From Acidobacteriota bacterium (GTDB lineage Bacteria > Acidobacteriota > Blastocatellia > Pyrinomonadales > Pyrinomonadaceae), in the NCBI GenBank assembly GCA_016718135.1, contig JADKEF010000007.1:62001-126000 (forward strand): DNA of 64,000 nt. Direction: 5' to 3'. This document shows, piece after piece, positions 50,235 through 58,530 of this stretch; position 1 is the stretch's first letter; every line of letters begins with the position of its first letter. The notes beneath the pieces are model-generated. The model did no database searches, had not been told where the DNA came from, and worked only from the letters and a program-made list of their open reading frames with translations. The translations under genes were made by a program, and so were the position numbers.

Positions 50235-52841
50235 ATGGAAGATCCGACTAAACTCGAAAGCTCCGGCAACGAGAACAAGACGGAGATCAAGGCCAATACT
50301 ACCGGCGATGCTCGTAGTGGTGACTTTGTCGCCGGGACTGTTCTCGCAAGCCGATATCGCATCATTGGCCTCGTCGGTAAAGGCGGGATGGGCGAGGTCT
50401 ATAAGGCTGAGGACATCAAGCTTTCGCAGACGGTCGCGCTTAAGTTTCTACCCGACAGCTACCAAAACGACAGTGCCGCTCTCGAACGCTTTCATGGCGA
50501 GGTGCGAAATGCCCGTCAGGTGTCGCACGTAAATGTCTGCCGCGTCTTCGATATCGGCGAGATCGACGGGCGGCATTTTTTGTCGATGGAGTTTGTCGAT
50601 GGCGATGACCTGTCGGAGCTGTTGACGCGGGTTGGACGGTTTACGCACGAAAGGGCGGTCGAGATATCGCGGCAGCTGTGTGTTGGACTCGAGGCGATCC
50701 ATAAGGCAGGGATACTGCATCGCGACTTCAAGCCCGCAAATATCATCATCGATAAAAAGGGCGTTGCTCGGATCACCGATTTTGGGATCGCGGGAATCGA
50801 GGCCGACATTTCCAAAGACGAGATCCGCTCCGGCACGCCCGCCTACATGTCGCCCGAGCAGATAACCGGCAAAGAGGTGACGGCCCGCAGCGATATCTAT
50901 GCACTTGGGCTCGTGATCTACGAGATATTTACCGGCAAACAGGCGTTCATGGCGGCGACTGTCCCCGAGCTGATCAAGATGCACCAGACGGCGACGCCAA
51001 CCAGCCCTTCGACCCACGTCAAAGGCATCGACCCGCTGGTCGAAAGCGTCATCGCCCAGTGCCTTGAAAAAGATCCGAAAAACCGTCCGCAAAGCGCACT
51101 CCAGGTAGCTATGGCCCTGCCGGGCGGCAACCCGATGCAGATCGCCCTCGACGCCGGACAAACGCCGTCGCCTGAGATGGTCGCGGCCTCGCCGAAAAAA
51201 GGCTCGCTTCGCCCGGCGGTTGCTTTTGCGATGCTCGCCGTAGTCATTTTTTGCATTGGCTTTGGCACGTTGACGGCGAAGTACACACAGATGTACCGCT
51301 CTGTTCCGCTCGATAAATCCGGCGAGGTTCTGCAGGAACGCGGCCGCGAACTGGTCGAGAAATACGGTTATCGCCAGAGCGATTCTTATTCCAGCTTTAA
51401 CGGAAACTACGAGTTTCTAAACCATACCGAGAAAAACGACCAGTCGCCTAACCGATGGGAGCAACTTGCGACGGGGCAGCCTGCGGGCGTGTACTTTTGG
51501 TATCGGACCAGTCCCTCGTCACTAGTTCCCACCGGAGACTGGAAGGTGTCCGAGCAGGATCCACCGCAAACCGAGCCGGGTATGGCGGTGCTCCGCCTGG
51601 ATACAAAAGGGCGGCTGATGTATTTTAGCGGCGTTCCGCCGAGAGTTGATGAGCCGGCGGCACAGAAAGGAGAGTTTGACTGGGCCGGCGTTTTCAAGGA
51701 CGCGGGGTTTGACCTGGCGGCTTTCGAACCGTTCGAGCCGCAGTGGACGCCGCCGGATGCATTCGACGATCGGCGTGCCTTCTCCGGCACGTATCCCGAT
51801 AACAGCGGGGTCGCGATCCGGGTCGAAGCCGCGGCCTATCGCGGCAAACTCGTCAGCTTTGAGATAGTTGAGCCGTGGACCAAGCCAACAGGGCAGTCGC
51901 CCAGCGGCCCTCAAAGTGCCGCAGAAATGGGCGTAATTGTCGTACTGCTTTCGCTCTATTTCGGAGTTCTTTTCATCAGCGGATGGCTGGCTGTCAAGAA
52001 TATCCGCGCGGGCCGCAGCGATGTCAGGGGCGCATTTCGCATAATGCTATTCTTGTTCGTTGTGCGTATGCTCTTCTGGGCATTTACTACCCACCACGTC
52101 GCAGGTTTCGAAGAGGGCCAGTTGATCATCATCGGGCTCCAAAGCGCTCTCTATTGGTCGGTCTTCCCGGGCCTGATGTACCTCGCCTTTGAACCGTACA
52201 TGCGTAAGAGCGTGCCCGAACGCGTCATCTCGTGGAACCGGTTGCTTGCCGGCGATTGGCGCGATCCGCTGGTCGGGCGTGATGTGCTGATCGGGGCTGT
52301 TGCAGGTTCGGTCCTTATTTTGGCAGATAAGCTGTTGACCTATCTCGTTCCTATTTGGATAGGCGAACCGACCAAGCCTCCGTCCATTCGGATATCTGCC
52401 CTCGCAGGCGTAAGCGGGTTTGCCGGAGATCTCCTGGGTCAGCTTAGCGTTGGCCTATTCGCGGCCTTTATTGTTTCATTTCTGATATTGTTCTCCGGCC
52501 TGCTGATGAGGCGAAAGTGGCTCGGAACGGCGGTGGTACTGTTGATATTCTCGGGCGTTATGCTGGTAGATTCAATAACCTATGGCGGTGGCACACCGCG
52601 AATTGTTTCGGATCTGCTTTTTGCGGCTGTCGTGATCCTGTTGCCGGCTCGATTCGGCGTGCTCGCTATGATCACTTTCTGGCTGTTCGTGATTGATGGC
52701 GCGGTCCCGTTCGGAACATGGTACACCGGCGGCTACGCAGCATGGGCCCTGACGCTGCTCGCCCTCGCCGTTTTCGGCTTCTACACCTCGACCGCCGGGC
52801 AGAAACTTTGGCAAGGCAAACTCCTCGGCGACGGGGATTGA
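50235..52841 (+). CDS. Membrane Ser/Thr protein kinase with polytopic C-terminal domain
   Basis: An 868-residue Hanks-type kinase. The kinase domain spans about residues 40-295: GKGGMGEVYKA (P-loop, near 48), VALK with Lys70, HRDFKPANI (162-170), DFGIAG (182-187) and GTPAYMSPEQI. One membrane helix follows (about 328-348). An extracytoplasmic region of about 240 residues comes next, with two EF-hand-free but proline-rich segments. The last 270 residues form about seven further membrane helices that match no sensor I recognise. Such kinases usually sense an external signal; this one may also act as a transporter-like receptor, which is inference. Confidence 0.88.
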   Translation: MEDPTKLESSGNENKTEIKANTTGDARSGDFVAGTVLASRYRIIGLVGKGGMGEVYKAEDIKLSQTVALKFLPDSYQNDSAALERFHGEVRNARQVSHVNVCRVFDIGEIDGRHFLSMEFVDGDDLSELLTRVGRFTHERAVEISRQLCVGLEAIHKAGILHRDFKPANIIIDKKGVARITDFGIAGIEADISKDEIRSGTPAYMSPEQITGKEVTARSDIYALGLVIYEIFTGKQAFMAATVPELIKMHQTATPTSPSTHVKGIDPLVESVIAQCLEKDPKNRPQSALQVAMALPGGNPMQIALDAGQTPSPEMVAASPKKGSLRPAVAFAMLAVVIFCIGFGTLTAKYTQMYRSVPLDKSGEVLQERGRELVEKYGYRQSDSYSSFNGNYEFLNHTEKNDQSPNRWEQLATGQPAGVYFWYRTSPSSLVPTGDWKVSEQDPPQTEPGMAVLRLDTKGRLMYFSGVPPRVDEPAAQKGEFDWAGVFKDAGFDLAAFEPFEPQWTPPDAFDDRRAFSGTYPDNSGVAIRVEAAAYRGKLVSFEIVEPWTKPTGQSPSGPQSAAEMGVIVVLLSLYFGVLFISGWLAVKNIRAGRSDVRGAFRIMLFLFVVRMLFWAFTTHHVAGFEEGQLIIIGLQSALYWSVFPGLMYLAFEPYMRKSVPERVISWNRLLAGDWRDPLVGRDVLIGAVAGSVLILADKLLTYLVPIWIGEPTKPPSIRISALAGVSGFAGDLLGQLSVGLFAAFIVSFLILFSGLLMRRKWLGTAVVLLIFSGVMLVDSITYGGGTPRIVSDLLFAAVVILLPARFGVLAMITFWLFVIDGAVPFGTWYTGGYAAWALTLLALAVFGFYTSTAGQKLWQGKLLGDGD

Positions 52842-52845
52842 AGAG

Positions 52846-52964
52846 AGAGGCACGGAGAGCACAGAGGTTTTATGACTTTCTTTGCCAAGAACACTTACTG
52901 AGCAGGAGAAAAGTCGAGTTGCCCCGGCTCTTCTTCCTTAGTTTTCTCTGTGTCTCTGTGGTTA
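52846..52964 (-). repeat. Octamer-type inverted repeat, word CACAGAG/CTCTGTG
   Basis: A left arm (GGCACGGAGAGCACAGAGG, 52848-52866) and a right arm (CTCTGTGTCTCTGTGG, 52945-52960) are about 80 bases apart. The right arm lies inside the SRPBCC gene and encodes its tail residues NHRDTEKTKEE. The word also occurs before the kinase gene at 50190-50222. Confidence 0.65.
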
Positions 52965-53413
52965 GAAAGAATTTCCGCAACGGCTTTCTGCCGATAATCA
53001 AAAATGTAGTCCAGTTCCCGCCGAACCAGAAAATGTGCGACATCGCCGAGCGGTTCGAACGGGAGGCGGTACCGGACCTCGTCTTCGACGAGCGTTCTGT
53101 TGTCGTCTATCTCGGTAAAAGTATGCGTGTGTATCCACTGCGAATACGGGCCGCGGAGCTGGCGGTCGACAAACCGGTGCGGACGGTTCCAGACGCTGAT
53201 CTCGGTGCGCCATTTGACGGGGAAGCCGCGCATTTTTAGTTCATAGTCGATCAGCGTGCCCTGCCTGATATCGATCGGCTGCGGCGTGATGATGTGAAAA
53301 TTCAGCTCCGGCGGCGTAATGCGTTCGAGATTACCGGCATCGGCAAAGAACTCGAAAACCTCTTCGCGAGGCAGGTCGATGGTCAGGGAACGGATAAGAA
53401 TATGTTCGGCCAT
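52895..53413 (-). CDS. SRPBCC-fold (START/polyketide cyclase-like) protein
   Basis: A 172-residue protein with the helix-grip fold: an N-terminal strand ILIRSLTIDLPREEVFEFFA, the helix segment AGNLERITPPEL, and the cavity-lining strands GTLIDYELKMRGFPVKW (split) and WIHTHTFTEIDDN. Such proteins bind hydrophobic ligands and are often linked to lipid or polyketide handling. The final 25 residues (from about NHRDTEKTKEE) are repeat-encoded and absent from family relatives, so the tail is probably not functional. The target is unknown. Confidence 0.8.
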   Translation of the reverse strand: MAEHILIRSLTIDLPREEVFEFFADAGNLERITPPELNFHIITPQPIDIRQGTLIDYELKMRGFPVKWRTEISVWNRPHRFVDRQLRGPYSQWIHTHTFTEIDDNRTLVEDEVRYRLPFEPLGDVAHFLVRRELDYIFDYRQKAVAEILSNHRDTEKTKEEEPGQLDFSPAQ

Positions 53414-53422
53414 AGGAATTAG

Positions 53423-53498
53423 TAACCGCGAAATACGCTAAAAACACGAAAGGATTCTTGATCCTCTTTTTTCGCGTCTTTAGCGTATTTCGCGGTTA
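53423..53498 (-). repeat. Near-perfect inverted repeat, word CGCGAAAT/ATTTCGCG
   Basis: Two 29-base arms (53423-53451 and 53470-53498) match at 27 of 29 positions. Each arm is built of 8-9 base units related to ACGCGAAA. The loop holds GGA/TCC. It fills most of the 93-base gap between the SRPBCC gene and the NTF2-like gene. Confidence 0.85.
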
Positions 53499-53506
53499 AA
53501 TTACTT

Positions 53507-54058
53507 TTAGTTTCGGTTTTTGAGGTATTTTTCGGGGATCTTATTGTCCGGCGTTTCGGCCTGCCAATAGATACTGATCACCCACCAACGTTTGCCGTCG
53601 TTCATTAGCTGAAAGCTGTTGATGCCGCGCAGGAATGGCGTTTTGTCGTCGGCTTTTCGGAAGGCGTGATACGTCGAGAAAACCTGTGCGATATTGCCGT
53701 AAATATCCACGTGGCGTGCCAATTCGCGTTCGTGAAAGCCGTCCTTCTCAAGCACCGGGCCGCTGCGTGTGACGTAATCGTCTGGCGTCATAAATCTCGC
53801 CATCGTTACGCCGGTCTGTGCATTCTTGCCCGTCGGGATCAGCTTCGCGTCTTTGTGAAACAACGAACGAAAACGATCCCAATCACGCTTCTGCCCGGCG
53901 TCCCCCGAGATCACTTCATAAACTGCTTTCATGATCGAGTCGAGCGAGGCAACATCCTTCGGATCAGCCTCACGCGGCGTCGAAGCCGGAACGGGCGGCT
54001 GAGCAAATGTCACGACCGATGCGGCCAGCACGATAAACGTCAAGGTAAGTATTTTCAT
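53507..54058 (-). CDS. Exported NTF2-like (SnoaL-type) protein
   Basis: A 183-residue protein with a signal peptide (about residues 1-19, MKILTLTFIVLAASVVTFAQ) and a mature domain with the NTF2/SnoaL fold: an N-terminal helix with DWDRFRSLFHKDAKLIP, the pocket strand HVDIYGNIAQVFSTYHAF and a terminal WWVISIYWQAE strand. Members are enzymes or small-molecule binders. The gene is flanked on both sides by large inverted repeats. No partner is adjacent. Confidence 0.8.
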   Translation of the reverse strand: MKILTLTFIVLAASVVTFAQPPVPASTPREADPKDVASLDSIMKAVYEVISGDAGQKRDWDRFRSLFHKDAKLIPTGKNAQTGVTMARFMTPDDYVTRSGPVLEKDGFHERELARHVDIYGNIAQVFSTYHAFRKADDKTPFLRGINSFQLMNDGKRWWVISIYWQAETPDNKIPEKYLKNRN

Positions 54059-54094
54059 ATCGATATTCTACGCGAAAATGCTCGGAAAGTTTTC

Positions 54095-54161
54095 CTCCGC
54101 GTCCTCAGCGATCTCTGCGTTAAAACTGTATTCTAACGCAGAGATCGCTGAGGCCGCAGAG
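54095..54161 (+). repeat. Perfect 20-base inverted repeat, CAGCGATCTCTGCGTTA family
   Basis: Arms 54103-54122 and 54134-54153 are exact complements around an 11-base loop. Outer CCGC/GCGG-like bases extend the pairing. Bases 54099-54121 are identical to 48177-48199. It lies between the NTF2-like gene start and the nuclease gene. Confidence 0.85.
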
Positions 54162-54165
54162 AAGT

Positions 54166-55020
54166 CTAAGGGGAACGCATCGTATTTGCGTCCTTTCGAT
54201 TCTCAAGCGTTTCCTGGATCTCCTTAGGAAGTTGGCTAAATAGGTCGAGCCCGGTCTTTTGCTCTATCTCTCGAACCGTCGTCTTGTAACTTTCCCAACG
54301 CACATTTTCGATGCCGTCAATGTTTGGCATATCCGCGGCGATGATGCGTGTTCGTCCATTGATGGTCGACGAGCCACGTGGCAGGACGACGATCACTTTC
54401 CAGCAATTCGTCGGGATCGTGACCTTGCCGCGAAGACGGCCTTTTTCGCCGTAAACTCCGGCGATGGTGTACGTGTCGTTTCCGCTTCGAGCAATGCCGC
54501 GAGCATACATCTCGAGTTTATTCCAGGGGAACTGATTGAGATCGCCGGTCTGCGGGACGATGTTTGTCATCAGGAATGTCTCTTCCATACGCCGTTCATC
54601 ACCGAAGCGATCCGCCGCCGGGACCATGTGGCCACGGTCGTATCCGCTGCCGGAATAGTCGTAATATTGGATACGTCGAAAACCCTTTGGCAACGATTCA
54701 TCGGCCTCAAAACGCGGACGTTCGACGCGATCGCCGAGATCGGCTTGCGTTGTGCGCCACGCTACCCAATTCGCGGTGCCCCGGCTGTCGTTGTAGGACA
54801 ACACGTGGCTAGAATGCGTGACAAGCCAATTATCATTGTCCGCTGTACCCGCGTTCGACGGATTGCCGAACGGCAACACCGCGTTCGGTATCGGCTGTTC
54901 GGGAGCGGCATCAGGCAGCTTTTCCGGTACCTTCGCCGGCTGCGCGACAAAGCCGCAGCCGAGCGAAACGGCGACTATGAAAATCAGCCCGATAAATCCT
55001 GATCTGATCGATGGCGGCAT
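54166..55020 (-). CDS. DNA/RNA non-specific endonuclease lipoprotein (NUC1 family)
   Basis: A 284-residue lipoprotein with the lipobox AVSLGC (Cys22) at the start chosen at 55020; a longer frame reads repeat-encoded sequence and is rejected. The NUC1 domain covers about residues 60-270. The catalytic DRGH motif is present in YDRGHMVPAADR, with the magnesium-binding Asn context TNIVPQTGDLNQFPWN. It shares the GNPSNA and SGYDRGHM segments with the nuclease at 60641-62350. It probably degrades extracellular nucleic acid, anchored in the membrane. Confidence 0.9.
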   Translation of the reverse strand: MPPSIRSGFIGLIFIVAVSLGCGFVAQPAKVPEKLPDAAPEQPIPNAVLPFGNPSNAGTADNDNWLVTHSSHVLSYNDSRGTANWVAWRTTQADLGDRVERPRFEADESLPKGFRRIQYYDYSGSGYDRGHMVPAADRFGDERRMEETFLMTNIVPQTGDLNQFPWNKLEMYARGIARSGNDTYTIAGVYGEKGRLRGKVTIPTNCWKVIVVLPRGSSTINGRTRIIAADMPNIDGIENVRWESYKTTVREIEQKTGLDLFSQLPKEIQETLENRKDANTMRSP

Positions 55021-55060
55021 GTGTCGGTTTGAGTTTACCAAACCAATTCGCCACTCCACA

Positions 55061-55149
55061 CTTTGCGTCTTCCTTTGCGTCCTTGACGGGCTTTGCGTGA
55101 GAACGGATCTCTCACGCAAAGTCGCAAAATACGCAAAGGGACGCGAAGA
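55061..55149 (-). repeat. Octamer-repeat hairpin, word CTTTGCGT (nuclease-rlmN gap)
   Basis: The centre is a perfect 12-pair stem CTTTGCGTGAGA/TCTCACGCAAAG, flanked by more copies of CTTTGCGT on the left and ACGCAAAG on the right. It occupies most of the gap between two divergent genes. The word is the same as in the 30.2 kb element. Confidence 0.85.
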
Positions 55150-55184
55150 AGCGATATGCCGCCGATTGCGTTAGAATCTATTTA

Positions 55185-56246
55185 GTGACAGAAAAGGTCC
55201 ACATAACGGGATTGAGCCGTGATGAACTTGCCGAGCTTGCCGAATCTTTCGGCGAGCCGCGTTATCGTGCGACGCAGGTTTTCAAAGCGGTACACGAGCG
55301 GCGCTTGCGTTCATTCGACGAGATCACCGATCTGCCGAAGAAATTTCGTGCGAAGCTCGAAGAGGCGGCTGACATATCTCGCCTCACAGTCGAATCAAAG
55401 TACGTCTCGACCGACGGCACGCGGCGGTATCTGATGAAGACGGCGGACAATTATCCAGTCGAGACCGTTTATATACCGAGCGAGAATCGCGACACGATCT
55501 GTTTTTCGTCACAATCGGGCTGTCCGCTCAAATGTGACTTTTGCCTCACCGCAAAGCTCGGTTTGCTGCGAAACCTCACCGCCGGCGAGATCGTCGAGCA
55601 GGTTATCATCGTCCTAAACGACGTCTATGGCGTCGGCGAAGAGACGCCGCACGGGACAAATCTGGTCGGCATGGGAGCAGGTGAGCCGTTCCTGAATTTC
55701 GAAAATCTGATCAACGCCTTAAAGATAATGTCCGACGAAGACGGCTTATTCATCGTCCCAAACCGCGTTACCGTCTCGACCGCGGGTATCGTGCCGCGCA
55801 TTTATGATCTCGCAAATCTCGTCGAACGCCCGCACCTCGCTATCTCACTCTCGGCACCGAACGACGAGATGCGCGACAAGCTGATGCCGATCAACAAGAA
55901 ATGGGACATTAAAGAAGTGATGACCGCGGCGAAGGAGTTTGAGGCGAGTCTGAGACGCGGTGAGCGTTTCACGTTCGAATACGTAATGCTCGGCGGCGTC
56001 AACGACCGCGACGAAGACGCCCTCGAACTCGCCCGCCTCATCGAACGCTACCAGCTAAAACGCGTCAAGATCAATCTCATCCCACACAACGGCGCCGAGC
56101 AGCTCGACTACAGCACCTCGACCGAGGAACGCGTCGAGCGATTCAAAAAGCTACTGGAATCGCGGGGCGTTGATGCGTATGTTCGCCAACCGCGTGGTAG
56201 AGATATTTATGCAGCGTGCGGACAGTTAGCGGCAAAGGCTGCGTAA
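55185..56246 (+). CDS. rlmN: 23S rRNA (A2503-C2) / tRNA A37 methyltransferase RlmN
   Basis: A 353-residue radical SAM enzyme that methylates A2503 of 23S rRNA and A37 of some tRNAs. It starts with GTG at 55185. The radical SAM cluster uses Cys113, Cys117 and Cys120 (CPLKCDFC). The catalytic cysteines are Cys106 (TICFSSQSG) and Cys345 (AACGQLA). Other RlmN marks are MGAGEPFLNFENL and PHLAISLSAPNDE. The length is normal for the family. Confidence 0.95.
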   Translation: MTEKVHITGLSRDELAELAESFGEPRYRATQVFKAVHERRLRSFDEITDLPKKFRAKLEEAADISRLTVESKYVSTDGTRRYLMKTADNYPVETVYIPSENRDTICFSSQSGCPLKCDFCLTAKLGLLRNLTAGEIVEQVIIVLNDVYGVGEETPHGTNLVGMGAGEPFLNFENLINALKIMSDEDGLFIVPNRVTVSTAGIVPRIYDLANLVERPHLAISLSAPNDEMRDKLMPINKKWDIKEVMTAAKEFEASLRRGERFTFEYVMLGGVNDRDEDALELARLIERYQLKRVKINLIPHNGAEQLDYSTSTEERVERFKKLLESRGVDAYVRQPRGRDIYAACGQLAAKAA

Positions 56247-56255
56247 ATATTTCAT

Positions 56256-56771
56256 ATGGAACTACTGATCCCAGGCCTGATCCTTGTCGCTCTGATGGTA
56301 TGGGCCTCAACGAAGATCAAAAAGACGACCGCCGCCGCGTTTGAGGCGGAGACGGTGGAGACGGACGAGTTTGTCATTAATAAACCCGACGGATTTCTGC
56401 ATGTGCTCAATGGCGATCCGCAGTATGCGTTTGAATCGTATTCAAAGGAGTATGGTGGCGAAGGTGCTGAGGATGTGCGTCGTGCGACGGCAACTGTAAA
56501 GGTCACGTCAACGACCGCTAGAGAAGAAGCGATGCGGCGTCTGAATGCCGGCAATGAAAAGATCGACGACCGTAGCGAGGTGATCGGCGAAACTAAATAC
56601 CGTCTTATCGAGACAAGAGCCGTCGCAAACGATATCGAATACCGCAACCTCTTCAAAATAGCCCAACGCGGAGACAAAACATACGTAATGACCATCACTG
56701 CAATTGCGGAAACAACCGACGAAGCCATGCGCGACATCGAAGGTATGCTCGATAGTTTTGAAATAAAGTAG
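56256..56771 (+). CDS. Membrane-anchored protein of unknown function
   Basis: A 171-residue protein with one N-terminal membrane helix (about residues 4-19, LLIPGLILVALMVWAS) and a soluble domain with alternating strands and helices (KPDGFLHVLNGDPQYAFESY, split; VKVTSTTAREEAMRRL). No family is recognised. It lies nine bases after rlmN and nine before the DsbD-N-like gene, so the three are probably co-transcribed. Confidence 0.72.
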   Translation: MELLIPGLILVALMVWASTKIKKTTAAAFEAETVETDEFVINKPDGFLHVLNGDPQYAFESYSKEYGGEGAEDVRRATATVKVTSTTAREEAMRRLNAGNEKIDDRSEVIGETKYRLIETRAVANDIEYRNLFKIAQRGDKTYVMTITAIAETTDEAMRDIEGMLDSFEIK

Positions 56772-56780
56772 AGCTGCGAG

Positions 56781-57266
56781 ATGATAAAGTTCAGGATGAG
56801 AAAGTTTGTTTACACGACCATCGGTGCAGTGATGTTGCTCGGCGGCAGTTTCCTGGCAACAAATGCTCAGACCGTCACAGGCACAATAGCGAAAGGTGAA
56901 GTCACCAAAGGCCGCAAGGCCAAGGCAACCGTTGTGCTTGATATCCCGCACGATCTGCATACGAATTCCAACAATCCGGGCAGCGAATACGCTATCCCGA
57001 CGACCGTCAAGATCACGCCCGTAAGCGGCGTCAAGATCGGTGCAGTCGTCTATCCACGCGGGATGAATAAGAAATTCGAGTTCGCGGAAAAGGCACTGAA
57101 TATCTACGAGGGAAAGGTTGAGTTCACCTTCGACGTGACCGTACCGACGAGCTATCGCAAGCCAAAGATCGAGATCGAGGTCTCGGTCAGATATCAGGCG
57201 TGTACCAATGAGGTGTGCTATCCGCCGACCTCGAAGAAGGCAACGCTGGTAGCCAACGTCCGTTAG
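56781..57266 (+). CDS. Stand-alone DsbD N-terminal-domain-like protein
   Basis: A 161-residue exported protein with a signal peptide (about residues 7-29, ending NAQT). The mature part is an immunoglobulin-like beta domain that ends in YQACTNEVCYPP, the cysteine-pair signature of the DsbD alpha domain that receives electrons in the periplasm. No DsbD membrane or gamma domain is attached. It may reduce or bind periplasmic thiol proteins. It overlaps pgeF by four bases at the 3' ends (convergent). Confidence 0.83.
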   Translation: MIKFRMRKFVYTTIGAVMLLGGSFLATNAQTVTGTIAKGEVTKGRKAKATVVLDIPHDLHTNSNNPGSEYAIPTTVKITPVSGVKIGAVVYPRGMNKKFEFAEKALNIYEGKVEFTFDVTVPTSYRKPKIEIEVSVRYQACTNEVCYPPTSKKATLVANVR

Positions 57267-58129
57267 GTTCGTCCGATGACGGACAGCAAACGGCCCGTCT
57301 TGCCAAAAGTCTTTTTCTCTAAACGATAGGAAAAGAAAAGATCCGACCGCTCCATCGTGCAAAACGGAGCGGTGAAAATATTCGCGTCGTTGACACCGAT
57401 CGCGGTCAGTTGGTCGCGGTTGGCGAGATGCAGATCGACGAGTGCATGACTGTCGCGGGTCGCGGTGAAATACTTTTCACTCTCGGCAAAGTTCTCGCCA
57501 AATTCACCGATCACATCCTCGCCGACCTCATAATTTCGCCCGCAGGCTGCCGGGCCAATGGCTGCGATGATGTCGCTCGCATTCGTTCCGTAAGTTGCGG
57601 TCATTTGCTCAACCGCTTTTCGCACGATCGACCGAACTGTTCCACGCCAACCCGCGTGGACAGCCGCAAAAGCTCCTGTTTTCGAATCGCCGAGCAAAAC
57701 CGGCACGCAATCGGCCGTTTTTGCACCGACCAAAATACCACTAAGATCGCTTACCAAAGCATCTGCTCGATCTTCAGAATTGCCGATATCCTCAAGGGTT
57801 CGCACGGTCTTGATCGTGTCACCGTGAACTTGCCATACGGTCGCGAGGCGATATTCTCCGTCAAATGTTGCGAGAAACCGTCGCCTATTTTCGTAAATAT
57901 TCTCAGCTTCGTCCTCGTCAAAACCCGCGAGATTGAGATCATGGCCAAGACTAAAAGCCGACACACCGCCGAGCCGTGTCGAGAAGCCGTTGGCGAATCC
58001 GGCATCCTCGAGCGGACGACAGACAAGCACCTTTACGCCATCGCGTTCTCGCCAATAGAAGCCCGATTCTGCTAAAGTTCTTGCATCGTCGGCTGACTGC
58101 TGACCGCTCACTGCTGACTGCTCACTCAT
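57263..58129 (-). CDS. pgeF: Peptidoglycan editing factor PgeF (YfiH/LACC1 family)
   Basis: A protein of about 289 residues with the PgeF motifs KTADCVPVLLGD, AVHAGWRGTV and IGPAACGRNYEVGEDV, which carry the conserved Cys and His residues. PgeF family enzymes act on purine nucleosides and peptidoglycan-linked substrates. The ATG at 58129 is used; it overlaps the acpS start codon on the other strand through the shared CATG. The first 12 residues (SEQSAVSGQQSA) are encoded by a heptad repeat, so the real start may be later. An earlier in-frame ATG at 58153 lies inside acpS. Confidence 0.88.
   Translation of the reverse strand: MSEQSAVSGQQSADDARTLAESGFYWRERDGVKVLVCRPLEDAGFANGFSTRLGGVSAFSLGHDLNLAGFDEDEAENIYENRRRFLATFDGEYRLATVWQVHGDTIKTVRTLEDIGNSEDRADALVSDLSGILVGAKTADCVPVLLGDSKTGAFAAVHAGWRGTVRSIVRKAVEQMTATYGTNASDIIAAIGPAACGRNYEVGEDVIGEFGENFAESEKYFTATRDSHALVDLHLANRDQLTAIGVNDANIFTAPFCTMERSDLFFSYRLEKKTFGKTGRLLSVIGRT
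58092..58126 (-). repeat. Heptad repeat, word GCTGACT, at the pgeF-acpS divergent start
   Basis: Five contiguous 7-base units (GCTGACT, GCTGACC, GCTCACT, GCTGACT, GCTCACT) run up to one base before the CATG that serves as start for acpS (plus) and pgeF (minus). No inverted partner arm is present. It is translated as the PgeF N-terminus on the minus strand. Confidence 0.88.
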
Positions 58130-58511
58130 GATCTTATCCATCGGGGTCGACATTGTTGAAGTTTATCGCATCCGCGAGACCATCGCGAGAACGCCGCGGT
58201 TCGCCGAGCGTGTGTTTACAGCGGGCGAACGTGAGTATTGCGAGAGCAAAGGCGTCGCGGCAGCACAGTCTTATGCAGGGCGTTTTGCGGCAAAAGAGGC
58301 GTTCCTAAAAGCGATCCAAACCGGCTGGCGTGGCAAGATCACCTGGCACGACATCGAGATCATCTCCGACGCCGAAGGCGTCCCAACCCTAAACATCACC
58401 GGCGAAGCCAAACGCATCGCCGACGAACGCGGTGCGACAAGCGTGCACCTCTCGATCTCGCACACGACTGAGCATGCGGTCGCACAAATAATTCTTGAGA
58501 AACGTCCCTGA
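58128..58511 (+). CDS. acpS: Holo-[acyl-carrier-protein] synthase
   Basis: A 127-residue phosphopantetheinyl transferase that loads the 4'-phosphopantetheine arm onto acyl carrier protein for lipid synthesis. The motifs GVDIVEVYRI (metal-binding Asp), GRFAAKEAFLKA (Glu and Lys) and LSISHTTEHA are intact. Length is normal. The ATG is in the CATG that is shared with pgeF. The heptad repeat ends one base upstream. A large inverted repeat follows its stop. Confidence 0.93.
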   Translation: MILSIGVDIVEVYRIRETIARTPRFAERVFTAGEREYCESKGVAAAQSYAGRFAAKEAFLKAIQTGWRGKITWHDIEIISDAEGVPTLNITGEAKRIADERGATSVHLSISHTTEHAVAQIILEKRP

Positions 58512-58530
58512 GGGGCGAGGCTCTGCCTGT

